Source of the DNA: Verrucomicrobiota bacterium
GTDB lineage: Bacteria > Chlamydiota > Chlamydiia > Chlamydiales > Rhabdochlamydiaceae
Length of the DNA: 38,459 nucleotides
Direction: 5' to 3'
Assembly: GCA_018239665.1 (NCBI GenBank)
Contig: JAFEGV010000015.1
Span: 1 to 38,459, forward strand
Position 1 is the stretch's first letter. Every line of letters begins with the position of its first letter. Shown piece by piece: positions 1-8,150 of this stretch. The position numbers were made by a program, and so were the translations under genes. Under the pieces are notes generated by a model. It did no database searches. It saw nothing but the letters and a program-made list of their open reading frames with translations, and was not told where the DNA came from.

Positions 1-69
1 CTTAGCAGGTGAAGCGGCCTTGGCCGCGAACTGGTCTTCGCCCTTAGCAGGTGAAGCGGCCTTGGCCGC
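1..69. repeat. Direct repeat, two 27-bp copies at the window edge
   Basis: Positions 1-27 and 43-69 are identical over 27 bases and are separated by 15 bases, so the period is 42 bp, an exact multiple of three. Each copy contains the inverted repeat GCGGCCTTGGCCGC. Read on the minus strand one frame gives the 14-residue unit AAKAASPAKGEDQF, which looks like a lysine/alanine-rich histone-H1-like tail. Read on the plus strand another frame gives a short alanine-rich peptide ending at a stop near 112. The array runs off the left edge, so its copy number is unknown. I see no convincing start codon or ribosome binding site for a gene here. Confidence 0.75.
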
Positions 70-119
70 CTTTCCTTGCAATATAGGGCGCGTTCTAAAA
101 CGTGTCAGATAGGGTTTTA

Positions 120-1118
120 TTAGGAGCCTGTCTGAGTCTTTACGGCTGGCTGATGAAGCGCCTCGGGAACCATGACTTGCGATAAGAATGGCTTTAGGGA
201 TTGCTCGTAAATATCCTTCATCTGCCCGTCCGCAAATAAACAATTAGAAGCCAAATTGATCTTATCAACAAAGCCCTGGACAAAATCGTCTGCTTTTTTA
301 AGCTCAGACTTGAACTCGAGAGCGCTTGGTCTTTGGCCGCTTGGTTTCCAACAATTTTGGATTAGATGTGCATGAGCTCTTGTACAATTTTCTGGAATTG
401 TCTCTTGTTGATTCGTCTGTACCTTTCCTAGAGCAATAGCTTCTGTATCAGCTTGATAGGGTTCATGTCTTGCAAATAGCGTCCATAGAAGCATGCCTAG
501 AGCAAAGGAATCTGTCTGTTTTGTGGTTTCTATATTGTCTTTTTGTTTTGCATATTCCCGAGTAAATGTTTCCGGAGAACGATATCGAACCGTAGCATCT
601 TCTCTACCTTGAGCGCAATTACCCATTTCCAATCTAAGCTTAGAACGCCCCTGATCGCAGATTTTAACGGTTTTTAAGTCTTCTGATAGCAATACATTTT
701 GAGATTTCAAATATTTGTGAGCGATTCCCTTTGAATGGAGGTAGGCAACACCATTTGCAATGCCTGATCCAATGATACCAATATTTCGTAACGTTAGCTT
801 ATCATTGGCCTTGGCTGGGTCTTTGTATAATTGATGCAGGGAAGTGTCCATCAGTTCCATTACATCAGCATACTTTCCGGGATAGACGCAAACTCCAAAA
901 ACGGTCAAGAGGTGCGGATTAGTTAGAAAGGCGCCAGCGTCATCGTATTCTGTTTTCACATGTTCTAGAAGTGATTTCATGCACCATACTTTAATAGCGA
1001 CAGGCTTGTCTGAATAGGCCCAGGTTCCTTTATAGACATCTGCGAAACGTCCACTGGCAATGAGTTCCCCTCGAGTAATGTCATGCCTATCAATGGTTCT
1101 TGAATTTACTATGCTCAT
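120..1118 (-). CDS. Eukaryotic-like protein kinase fold protein, probable pseudokinase
   Basis: This 332-residue protein has a protein-kinase fold over residues about 14-275. Seen motifs are a glycine-rich loop whose first Gly is Ala (IASGRFADVYKG, 20-31), the VAIK lysine (K43), HKYLKSQN at 134-141 in place of HRDLKxxN, DQG at 155-157 in place of DFG, SPE at 181-183 in place of APE, and the subdomain XI Arg (R263). The catalytic Asp is Tyr136 (codon TAT, one base from GAT) and the preceding Arg is Lys. Known kinases need that Asp, so catalysis is unlikely, while the VAIK Lys and DxG Asp could still bind nucleotide. The ATG start has a good AAGGAG about nine bases upstream. It lies next to an F-box/LRR gene on the same strand, which suggests a host-directed role (inference). 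No signal peptide or membrane segment is visible. Confidence 0.85.
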   Translation of the reverse strand: MSIVNSRTIDRHDITRGELIASGRFADVYKGTWAYSDKPVAIKVWCMKSLLEHVKTEYDDAGAFLTNPHLLTVFGVCVYPGKYADVMELMDTSLHQLYKDPAKANDKLTLRNIGIIGSGIANGVAYLHSKGIAHKYLKSQNVLLSEDLKTVKICDQGRSKLRLEMGNCAQGREDATVRYRSPETFTREYAKQKDNIETTKQTDSFALGMLLWTLFARHEPYQADTEAIALGKVQTNQQETIPENCTRAHAHLIQNCWKPSGQRPSALEFKSELKKADDFVQGFVDKINLASNCLFADGQMKDIYEQSLKPFLSQVMVPEALHQPAVKTQTGS

Positions 1119-1299
1119 AAAATCTCCTTTTTATAACTTTAATGTTAATAAATTGTGCTATTGTTTTGTTTTTAAGCAATTTATGTTGTTGGTTTCCGTG
1201 TCCAAAATCATTTTTCATGGTTTTCCGATCCTGATACAGAAAGAGCAAAGCTTTTCACGAGATCAAAAGGTAAAGAACCTCTGATCGTAATTTAGCTGG

Positions 1300-2955
1300 T
1301 CATATGCAGCTTCCCGTCGCTAAGCTCAAGGCTTTTAGGAACCTTGCCTTATCGTCCATTAAATGGACTTCTCCCCAGTTCTCTCCTGGAGGTGTTTCAG
1401 CTAGGACCCAATTGTGGTAATGGACCAGTTTTTTCTGATCTTCGGTAAGGGCTTCATATTTCCAGACGGCCTTTGCCACTGCGAATGCATCGATCAGGAG
1501 CATGACATTCTTCGAGCCCTCGCATTCGCCCCAGTTCTTATTGCTTGTTGGAGGTTGCCCAGCCATATCCCAGACGAGATAGTAGACCAGTTTTCTCTGG
1601 CCATCTGAGAGATTTTCGAACTGTGATTTAAGTGTGGAAATAATTGCATTAGCTAGCTGAACCTGATTTTTACAGGGGTTATCTTGAAACCCTGGCCCTA
1701 AATTCTTTCTGATCTGATTTTGCATTTCTTGTGGAACCTGTGAAAATAGATCAGTAAGAAGCGGTTGCTCCGCTTCAAATAGTTGATCCTCTTGCAGAAG
1801 GATCGATTTGCAAAGAGCTGCAAGCGGCGATACGCATTGATGCGATGTGCAAGCTGTGAAGGCGCGCATCGTCTCGCTTAAGTATATTTTTTTAAGAGAG
1901 GTTGAGTCGTATAACCATTCCCTCTGAGTTAATTTTTCTTCTAAGCAGAGTTTGCTGTTTAAATTGAATAGGCAAGGGTTATTATCCATCCAAAAAAGAC
2001 AGTTTTGGTCTGTTATGTTGCCAAGAGAGCGGGGAATGGTCAGCAATTGATTATTAGATAGGTGAACATTATCAAGGTTGACTAGGTTGCCAAATGAATC
2101 TGGAAGGCTTAATAGCTGATTATCTTCTGCAAAAAATGATGTTAGGGAGGTTAAATTGCCGATTGATTCGGGCAGGAATGAGAGTTTATTATGTGAAATA
2201 TCAAGCCTTTGCAAATTGGTGAATTTACCGAGTTCTGGAGGGAGCTGGGCCAAAGGAACGAAGGTGGGAGATAAGGACCTGAACATGCCGATCATCTGAG
2301 CATTGGCTGGATTAGCCACCCATGCCCGAATGTCAACTGCCTTCACGATATCCTTTAAACCCTCTTTTCTATGTTGTATGAATTTTCTCCATGTCGTTTC
2401 TAAGGCTATATCGCAGCTATGTTCAGAAGGAAGGATCCCAAGGCGAGGATTTTGCAGCTCAGTTGCCAAACAGGCAAATTTCAATAGGACTGGGCTTCCT
2501 AATACTTTTTGGCAGGAAGGATTGCTTTGAATGGAATTTGTTTGTTTTTCAAGCGAGTCGCACGTGAATTTAATCTCGGCTCTCATTTCCCAATCATTAT
2601 GGCCGGTTGGATCTTGGCAGGTCAGTTTCCAATACAGCCTAGGAACTTCATCGTTTGGAATCTTGCTGTAGCTTGGATAAAAACCTTTAATGAATGTTGC
2701 CGTGCTTAATTTTTCAATCTCGCTTGGATTCATTGAAGGAATGCAGGTTCGGAAAAGGCTATTTTCTGAAGTAGCGATCCGCCAAAACATTTCGAAAAAG
2801 CCCGAGTCGACTGCAATCTTCCAGCAGTGATTGACAGATCGGGAAGCGCAGAGTGTGCGCAGATCTTCGTGGTTTGCCGATTCTGTTGCAAAGAAGACGA
2901 TTGACTGAATAGCATCGACTGGCAATTGATTAGTTTGTGTAATTTGATTGGCCAT
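1300..2955 (-). CDS. F-box-like and leucine-rich-repeat protein
   Basis: This 551-residue protein starts with an F-box-like segment (residues about 10-60, beginning QLPVDAIQSIV and ending in a Trp-rich FFEMFW). Leucine-rich repeats follow at about 238-330, with a 23-residue period of the form L..LP.S.GNL..L. The C-terminus carries two related segments at about 449-494 and 502-547. Both begin LxxxQ+KLV.Y and contain a W, a Pro pair and NWGE. In known chlamydia-like bacteria, F-box proteins with LRRs form expanded families thought to recruit host SCF ubiquitin ligases through Skp1. That role is likely here but rests on motif reading. The leader before the ATG is extremely AT-rich and shows no Shine-Dalgarno sequence. 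No membrane segment is seen. Confidence 0.8.
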   Translation of the reverse strand: MANQITQTNQLPVDAIQSIVFFATESANHEDLRTLCASRSVNHCWKIAVDSGFFEMFWRIATSENSLFRTCIPSMNPSEIEKLSTATFIKGFYPSYSKIPNDEVPRLYWKLTCQDPTGHNDWEMRAEIKFTCDSLEKQTNSIQSNPSCQKVLGSPVLLKFACLATELQNPRLGILPSEHSCDIALETTWRKFIQHRKEGLKDIVKAVDIRAWVANPANAQMIGMFRSLSPTFVPLAQLPPELGKFTNLQRLDISHNKLSFLPESIGNLTSLTSFFAEDNQLLSLPDSFGNLVNLDNVHLSNNQLLTIPRSLGNITDQNCLFWMDNNPCLFNLNSKLCLEEKLTQREWLYDSTSLKKIYLSETMRAFTACTSHQCVSPLAALCKSILLQEDQLFEAEQPLLTDLFSQVPQEMQNQIRKNLGPGFQDNPCKNQVQLANAIISTLKSQFENLSDGQRKLVYYLVWDMAGQPPTSNKNWGECEGSKNVMLLIDAFAVAKAVWKYEALTEDQKKLVHYHNWVLAETPPGENWGEVHLMDDKARFLKALSLATGSCI

Positions 2956-3256
2956 ATATATTATTCGTTTTATTTTAAAATTGTAATATTTATAATAAAC
3001 TGATATTTTATATTTAATTATATTAATTGTAAAGTAAAATAATTAATATTTTGGTTGTTTGGGTTGTGAAAGCTCGTTATCTCTGCATTGTTAGGTTTAA
3101 ATTGCTTATAATAAGGTTGTTAAGTAAGGGTCTTCCAGCTGTTTGAAGGAGGGGTGGATTTTTGGTGAGGTGGTGTCCGTCCAGCCTGCAAATATCATGA
3201 TCCAGGCAGGCTATTCCAGTTCAAGGCATGATTCATTGTTGAATTAAGCGGCGAGC
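2956..3256. other. AT-rich intergenic spacer with one inverted repeat
   Basis: No gene is visible in this 301-bp gap between two minus-strand genes. The right-hand half contains the inverted repeat AGCCTGC (3183-3189) / GCAGGCT (3206-3212) downstream of ridA. It could act as a transcript end, but no T-run follows on either strand. The left-hand half (to about 3055) is very AT-rich and must contain the promoter of the F-box gene, but it holds too many TATAAT-like strings to choose one. Confidence 0.5.
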
Positions 3257-3649
3257 TTAGCTGACAAACGCGATCGCCGAGATCTCAACGAGGACGTCCA
3301 TAGGGAGTTTTCCTACTTGCATGGCTTGCCGCGCAGGTTTAATAGGATAACTAAAATAAGAAGCGTAAATTGCATTCATTGCAGCAAAGTCTTGCATGTC
3401 TTTTAAATACACCTCTGCTTTAACAACATGTTCAAATGTCAGGCCAGCTTCTTTAAGGATCGCCTTGATGTTCTCTAGGACTTGGGTCGTCTGCTCCTCA
3501 ATCGTGTTTGCAGTGACCTTCCCTGTAGCAGGATCGATCGGGATTTGCCCTGAGATAAACAGGTAAGGTCCGGCTTGGACGGCTTGAGAATAGGGGCCGA
3601 TAGCTTTGGGGGCTGAAGCTGTCTCAATTTTTTTCAAAGAGGTTTGCAT
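3257..3649 (-). CDS. ridA: RidA family 2-iminobutanoate/enamine deaminase
   Basis: This 130-residue protein matches the RidA (YjgF/YER057c/UK114) family over its whole length. RidA hydrolyses reactive enamine/imine intermediates released by PLP enzymes such as threonine dehydratase, giving 2-ketoacids and ammonia. Seen features are the family N-terminus (AIGPYSQA, 16-23), the SGQIP strand (33-37), and the C-terminal motif [12 protein letters not shown]...VEISAIA with the conserved Arg107 and Glu122 that position substrate. I placed the start at 3649, not at the longer reading-frame start, because AAGGA lies eight bases upstream and homologues begin here. The gene is divergent from ssb, with about 190 bp between them. 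Confidence 0.95.
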   Translation of the reverse strand: MQTSLKKIETASAPKAIGPYSQAVQAGPYLFISGQIPIDPATGKVTANTIEEQTTQVLENIKAILKEAGLTFEHVVKAEVYLKDMQDFAAMNAIYASYFSYPIKPARQAMQVGKLPMDVLVEISAIAFVS

Positions 3650-3689
3650 GTTGTTGTCCTTAATATAATAGTAAGTGTGGGGTTTGCGG

Positions 3690-3714
3690 AGCCTTAAAGT
3701 TAAGGCTTTTTTTT
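3690..3714 (+). terminator. Rho-independent terminator in the ridA-ssb divergent gap
   Basis: The arms AGCCTTAA (3690-3697) and TTAAGGCT (3700-3707) form a tight hairpin followed by a run of eight T on the plus strand. It points toward ssb but no plus-strand gene precedes it. A TATAAT string lies at 3664-3669, so it may end a very short plus-strand transcript or act in the ssb leader. Confidence 0.65.
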
Positions 3715-3839
3715 GTTGGTAAAGGGAGAAGTTGTACCATATCCTCCATTCTTGTCTCAATTAACTTTTTGCTTGTGGATTATCGTTATGTCCTCAATAA
3801 TCCGAACTCAATCGGAACACTTTTTAAGACGAGGAAGTC

Positions 3840-4295
3840 ATGAACCAAATTACGATCGCCGGGCACTTGGGCGCAGACCCTGAAGTGCGTTTTACATCTT
3901 CGGGCCAGAAAGTCACAACGCTGCGCGTGGCCGCTCGGGCGCGAAGAGGGGCTAAAGATGAGACCATTTGGTGGAAGGTAACTGTTTGGGGCGAGCAGTT
4001 TGACAAGATGATCCCTTATTTCAAAAAAGGGAGCCCTATCATTGTGTTCGGCGAATTGAGCAAGCCAGAGATCTTTACAGATCGAGAAGGCCGCCCTCAA
4101 GTTTCCATGAATATCACCGCCCTTAATTTAACGTTTAGCCCATTTGGACGTCCTGACCAGGGCGGAAATGCGGCTTCGACTGGAACTGAGTCTCATCCAC
4201 AACCTGAAATGGCCCATGCGGGAGCGCATGAACAGAGCTCTTTTGGCCAAGGTAAGGCCGATGCAGCCTTTAACGATGATGAAATTCCCTTTTAA
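3840..4295 (+). CDS. ssb: Single-stranded DNA-binding protein
   Basis: This 151-residue protein is a bacterial SSB, which coats single-stranded DNA in replication, repair and recombination. Residues 1-105 form the OB fold, opening with MNQITIAGHLGADPEVR and containing the conserved TIWWKVTVWG strand. A Gly/Ser/Gln-rich linker follows. The C-terminal tip DDEIPF is the standard acidic tail that recruits partner proteins. GAGGA lies just upstream of the ATG. The stop TAA overlaps the ATG of pepA by one base, so the two are probably translationally coupled. An ssb-pepA order is also what I recall from Chlamydia. Confidence 0.97.
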   Translation: MNQITIAGHLGADPEVRFTSSGQKVTTLRVAARARRGAKDETIWWKVTVWGEQFDKMIPYFKKGSPIIVFGELSKPEIFTDREGRPQVSMNITALNLTFSPFGRPDQGGNAASTGTESHPQPEMAHAGAHEQSSFGQGKADAAFNDDEIPF

Positions 4296-5830
4296 TGGTA
4301 CTTATGCAAACGCATGCAATTGAAAAAAGCAACCAGCGCAAGACAGCCGATGTGATCGTGGTCCCTTTTTGGCAGGACAAGAAAAAGGCTGTTGCCGCTT
4401 GCGATGCCAAAGAGTTCGCTAAATGGTTCAAACAGCCGGTCCAAGCAGGGGACTTCCATGGAAGAGAAGGAGAGACCCTTTTGCTTTACCGCACGTCCGG
4501 CAAAGAGAAGCGCATCTTGCTGCTGGGCCTTGGCAAAGAGGCTTCCTGCTTGCCCGATACTCTCAGAAGGGCCTACGCCTCCAGCGTCAAAGCGATCAAG
4601 GGCAAGAAGTTCAAATCGGTCAATTTCATGCTTCCTTCCGTGAAGCTGATGGACGGCGAGATTGGGGCAAGAGCTGTCTTTGAGGGAGTATTGCTGTCCA
4701 ATTATGCGTTTGTGATGCTTAAAGGAGATTCCCTTACCGAAGATAACCATGCTGAGATTGCTAAGGTATCCTTCATCGGCGGCGGGAAAGATGCGGCAAA
4801 GGAATTAAAGAAGACGGAAATGGTCAGTTCTTCCGTCAACCTTGTTCGAGACCTGGTCAATGGCAATGCCGACGAGGTGACATCGGAGTCCCTCTCCGCT
4901 TTTGCAAGAGGACTGGAACAGCAATTTTCCACGGTTAAGACAACCGTCCTCGGCAAGGCAGCTTTAGAGAAAGAAGAGATGGGGCTGATGCTCGCCGTCA
5001 ACCGCGCTGCAACAAGGGAACCTGCCCTGATCATTATGGAGTATTGCGGAGATCCCCAGTCAAAAGACTGGACGGCGATCGTTGGTAAAGGGATCACGTA
5101 TGACACCGGAGGGCTCAATATGAAGCCTACCGGCAGCATGGAAACGATGAAGTGCGACATGGCTGGCGCTGCTGCAACGCTTGGAATTGTTCAGGCCGCG
5201 GCCCAGACCAAGCTGAAGAGAAATATCCTAGCCGCTTTGGCCGTTGCGGAAAACGCTGTGGGACCAAACAGTTATAAGCCCGGCGATGTCTTCCGAAGCC
5301 ATGCGGGAAAAACTGTTGAGATCACCAATACGGACGCAGAAGGCCGCCTTGTTTTAGCCGATGCGATCTCCTATCTGCAAAGCAAGTATAAGCCGTCTCG
5401 TTTGATCGATATGGCCACATTGACTGGCGGGATCGTCGTCGCCCTGGGAGAGGATGCGACCGGGCTGTTTTCTAACAATGATGCTCTTGCCAAAAGCTTG
5501 TACAAGGCAGGCGAGAGGACTCATGAGCGGGTCTGGCGGATGCCCCTTTATCCTGAATACAAAGAGATGCTGAAATCGAGCATCGCCGATATGAAAAACT
5601 CAGCCGGAAGGAAAGCGACATCTTGCACGGCGGCAGCCTTTTTACAGCAGTTCATCAAGGAGATCCCCTGGGCCCACCTCGATATAGCTGGGACTGCGTT
5701 CTTGTCAGAGCTCAAAGGGTACCACACCACTCCAGCTACTGGAGTAGGCGTCCGTCTGCTGCTCGATTTCCTCGAGCATTTAAATGGCGAGGAAGAGGTT
5801 AAGGAGCGAAAACGCTCTAGAAAAAAATGA
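4295..5830 (+). CDS. pepA: Leucyl aminopeptidase (M17 family)
   Basis: This 511-residue M17 cytosolic aminopeptidase removes N-terminal residues from peptides, using two metal ions. The catalytic C-terminal half contains the expected ligands K265, D270, D288, D347 and E349, and the catalytic K277 and R351. The last three lie in the signature NTDAEGRLVLADA (345-357). The N-terminal domain (about 1-170) is less conserved, as usual for the family. A basic tail rich in Lys/Arg/Glu ends the protein. The start overlaps the ssb stop by one base; an ATG nine bases further in (4304) is an alternative. The stop overlaps the next gene by four bases (ATGA). Peptide salvage fits the nearby POT transporter. 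Confidence 0.96.
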   Translation: MVLMQTHAIEKSNQRKTADVIVVPFWQDKKKAVAACDAKEFAKWFKQPVQAGDFHGREGETLLLYRTSGKEKRILLLGLGKEASCLPDTLRRAYASSVKAIKGKKFKSVNFMLPSVKLMDGEIGARAVFEGVLLSNYAFVMLKGDSLTEDNHAEIAKVSFIGGGKDAAKELKKTEMVSSSVNLVRDLVNGNADEVTSESLSAFARGLEQQFSTVKTTVLGKAALEKEEMGLMLAVNRAATREPALIIMEYCGDPQSKDWTAIVGKGITYDTGGLNMKPTGSMETMKCDMAGAAATLGIVQAAAQTKLKRNILAALAVAENAVGPNSYKPGDVFRSHAGKTVEITNTDAEGRLVLADAISYLQSKYKPSRLIDMATLTGGIVVALGEDATGLFSNNDALAKSLYKAGERTHERVWRMPLYPEYKEMLKSSIADMKNSAGRKATSCTAAAFLQQFIKEIPWAHLDIAGTAFLSELKGYHTTPATGVGVRLLLDFLEHLNGEEEVKERKRSRKK

Positions 5831-6729
5831 AACCGCTCAACTTTACAGTCATCCCTTCTGAAGAAGGGATGACCCTTCTCTCTTTTTTACGCCATCACTG
5901 TCCCGATGCCCCTTCCGTTAAAGCGATCAAACGCGCGATCGACGGGAAGTGCTGCAGCGTCAACGGGCGGATCGAAACCTTTTCTTCCCATCCTCTCAGA
6001 AAGGGGGATAAGGTCCGTTTCGACATTTCGGGCTTAAGCGGGCCTCCAAAAGTAGAAAAATACCAACCGGCGATCTTATATGAAGACGAGGTCCTTCTTA
6101 TTTGCAACAAATCTGCAGGAATGGTCTGCGAAAACCGGATCTTCAACCAATCATTTCCCAAATATTTGGGAAAGCTCTTGCTGGTGCACCGCCTCGATAA
6201 AGAGACATCCGGGGTCCTGATCCTTGCAAAAGAGCCTGCCATCCTAGAAAAAATGATCTCCCTTTTTAGGGAACATTCGGTCCGCAAGCTCTACTTGGCG
6301 CTTGTCGACGGCACTGTGAAAAAAGAAAAGGGGAAGGTTGAGAATTATCTGGGCAAAAAGGGGGCTTATCAAGGTCAGACCATTTACGGCAACGTCGATC
6401 CCAAAAAGGGACAGCATGCAGTCACCTTGTGGAAATGCTTGAAATCTGTCAAAACGGCATCGCTGCTGCTTGCAGAGCCTGTCACGGGAAGGACCCATCA
6501 GCTTCGCGTCCATTTCAGCCTGATCGGCCATCCGATCCTGGGCGATGCGCAGTATGGCAAATCATTTGCATGCAAAGTCCACCCCAAGAGGCATCTTTTG
6601 CATGCCTATTCGATCCGTTTTACCCATCCGCTTAATAAAAAAGAGATCGAAGCTCTCGCTCCGATCCCTTCCGATTTTCAAGAAGCATTGTCACAGCTTC
6701 ACATTCAACTTAACTCAAAGAGAGCTTAG
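5827..6729 (+). CDS. RluA-family pseudouridine synthase
   Basis: This 300-residue protein converts specific uridines in structured RNA to pseudouridine. An S4-like RNA-binding segment spans about 12-75. The catalytic domain follows, with the motif HRLDKETSG (121-129) whose Asp124 is the catalytic residue, and RTHQLRVH (222-229) near the active site. Length and order fit the RluA/RluC/RluD family. I cannot tell which rRNA or tRNA position it modifies, so no symbol is given. It overlaps pepA by four bases (ATGA) and forms the third gene of the ssb-pepA unit. Its 3' end overlaps the convergent transporter gene by 15 bases. Confidence 0.93.
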   Translation: MKPLNFTVIPSEEGMTLLSFLRHHCPDAPSVKAIKRAIDGKCCSVNGRIETFSSHPLRKGDKVRFDISGLSGPPKVEKYQPAILYEDEVLLICNKSAGMVCENRIFNQSFPKYLGKLLLVHRLDKETSGVLILAKEPAILEKMISLFREHSVRKLYLALVDGTVKKEKGKVENYLGKKGAYQGQTIYGNVDPKKGQHAVTLWKCLKSVKTASLLLAEPVTGRTHQLRVHFSLIGHPILGDAQYGKSFACKVHPKRHLLHAYSIRFTHPLNKKEIEALAPIPSDFQEALSQLHIQLNSKRA

Positions 6730-8013
6730 GTGGCGCATCTTGTTAAGCTTCTTTACAAGAGCAAACAAGAAGATCGCTGCAATAACTGATATAATGACAA
6801 AAAGATTAAAAAAGCTGCTCATTGATTTTAAGTGGGACATCAACGGAGCAATCGCTCCTCCCAAATAAAAGGCGATACCGATGCACACATACCAGCATCC
6901 GACAAGGAGTCCTGTAAATCTGTGTGGAGAAAGGTGGGTGATTAACGATAGGCCAATCGGAGCGATCAACATTTCGCCTAGGGCCATAAAGGCATAGGCA
7001 AAAATCAAGTAGAAGGGGCTGATTGAGGCTATTTGAGCACCATCTGGAATCGATCGAGCGCCCATTGACATAATGGCAAAACACACGGCCATACTCATAA
7101 GGCTCAAACCTGATTTAAATGCGGGAGATGGATTCATTTTGCGCTTGGAAAGGAAACTATAAAGAGTAGCAAGAGGAATTGCAAAAATGATCAGATAGAA
7201 TGTCTCTGCAGACAGAAGCCAGGAAGGGGGAATTTCAATGCCTAAGACATGGCGGTCGGTAAAGCGCAGAGCAAAGAGGTTTAAAGAAGATCCGCCTTGG
7301 TTATAGGCCATCCAAAAAACAATTGAGAACAAAGATAGAATGCAGATGACGATAATCCGATTCTGTTCATGTTTGTGCAAAGGCGCTTCCCGCTGTACCT
7401 TTGAGATTTTTTTTGTTTTGGACATCTTGAGCAGCTCAGGGTTTTCCAGCGCTTTTGAAAAGAAGTAGAGCCCTCCTAGTTGGACAAGACCTGCGATCAC
7501 AAAGGCTGCCGACCACAATTTGGCCTGTCCGAAGGCTCCAATCACGATCAGGCCAGCAAAAATCCCGATGTTGACTGCGGAATAATAGATTGAAAATCCC
7601 CCTTCGCGCAAGTGATGCTGGTTGTGGTAGAGAGTGCCTAAAAGCGCCCATATGCTCGGCGTGAAAGTGGCGGCTCCAAAGGCAACGAACAGAAGAGCGA
7701 CATAGATCAATGACACTTGGCCGGTCGCCATTAAAAAACAGCCAACGGCTGTACTGCACATCCCCCAGATAATGGGAAGACGGTAATTAAAACGGTCTGC
7801 CAAATAACCGCCTAATATTGGAAGCAGAAATGATATTCCTGTAAATATGCCGAACAATTGATCGGCAAGAACATCACTAAACTTCTGATATTGAACGAGA
7901 TAGATAACCAGAAGGTTGGCGATGCCCCAGAATGCGAATCGCTGCGTCATCTCTGTCAGTGCCAGCAGGTACATCTCTTTAGGTTGTTTGGTAGTGATAA
8001 AACTAAAAGCCAT
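6715..8013 (-). CDS. POT/PTR2-family proton-dependent peptide transporter
   Basis: This 432-residue inner-membrane protein of the major facilitator superfamily has about twelve hydrophobic segments. POT proteins import di- and tripeptides with protons. Family marks are the N-terminal motif EMTQRFAFWG (21-30, the ExxERFxYYG position), GGYLADR after helix 2, and FSIYYSAVNIG, the PTR2 signature region. The second Glu of ExxER is Gln24 here, a change I recall from atypical POT members such as E. coli YjdL. I chose the ATG at 8013, with AAAGGA about 12 bases upstream. An in-frame ATG 13 codons earlier has GGAG directly abutting it. Peptide import fits an intracellular, nutrient-scavenging organism and the neighbouring aminopeptidase. 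Confidence 0.88.
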   Translation of the reverse strand: MAFSFITTKQPKEMYLLALTEMTQRFAFWGIANLLVIYLVQYQKFSDVLADQLFGIFTGISFLLPILGGYLADRFNYRLPIIWGMCSTAVGCFLMATGQVSLIYVALLFVAFGAATFTPSIWALLGTLYHNQHHLREGGFSIYYSAVNIGIFAGLIVIGAFGQAKLWSAAFVIAGLVQLGGLYFFSKALENPELLKMSKTKKISKVQREAPLHKHEQNRIIVICILSLFSIVFWMAYNQGGSSLNLFALRFTDRHVLGIEIPPSWLLSAETFYLIIFAIPLATLYSFLSKRKMNPSPAFKSGLSLMSMAVCFAIMSMGARSIPDGAQIASISPFYLIFAYAFMALGEMLIAPIGLSLITHLSPHRFTGLLVGCWYVCIGIAFYLGGAIAPLMSHLKSMSSFFNLFVIISVIAAIFLFALVKKLNKMRHLSSL

Positions 8014-8080
8014 AAATTGTCCGTATCCTTTAGGACGCCTCGCAAGAGGCATCTCCAGTTTGTAAAGTATAATTTTGAAT

Positions 8081-8110
8081 TTAGCAATTTTCCCCGGTTT
8101 TGGCTATACT
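8081..8110 (+). promoter_or_regulatory. Predicted sigma-70-type promoter of the glycosyltransferase gene
   Basis: TTAGCA (8081-8086) and TATACT (8105-8110) are separated by 18 bases and lie about 40 bases upstream of the ATG at 8151, in the divergent gap with the transporter. The -35 match is partial. Confidence 0.45.
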
Positions 8111-8150
8111 TTTCTAAAGAAGAGAGTCCTCGGACATTATTTAGGAAAAT

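Noticed and set aside
1..120. Histone-like coding region called as a gene
   Set aside because: Only about 23 residues of repeat are visible, with no ATG and no ribosome binding site in the window; kept as a repeat only.
4292..4750. Long minus-strand open frame opposite pepA
   Set aside because: It lies entirely within the coding region of a clear M17 peptidase and shows no family features; it is a shadow frame.
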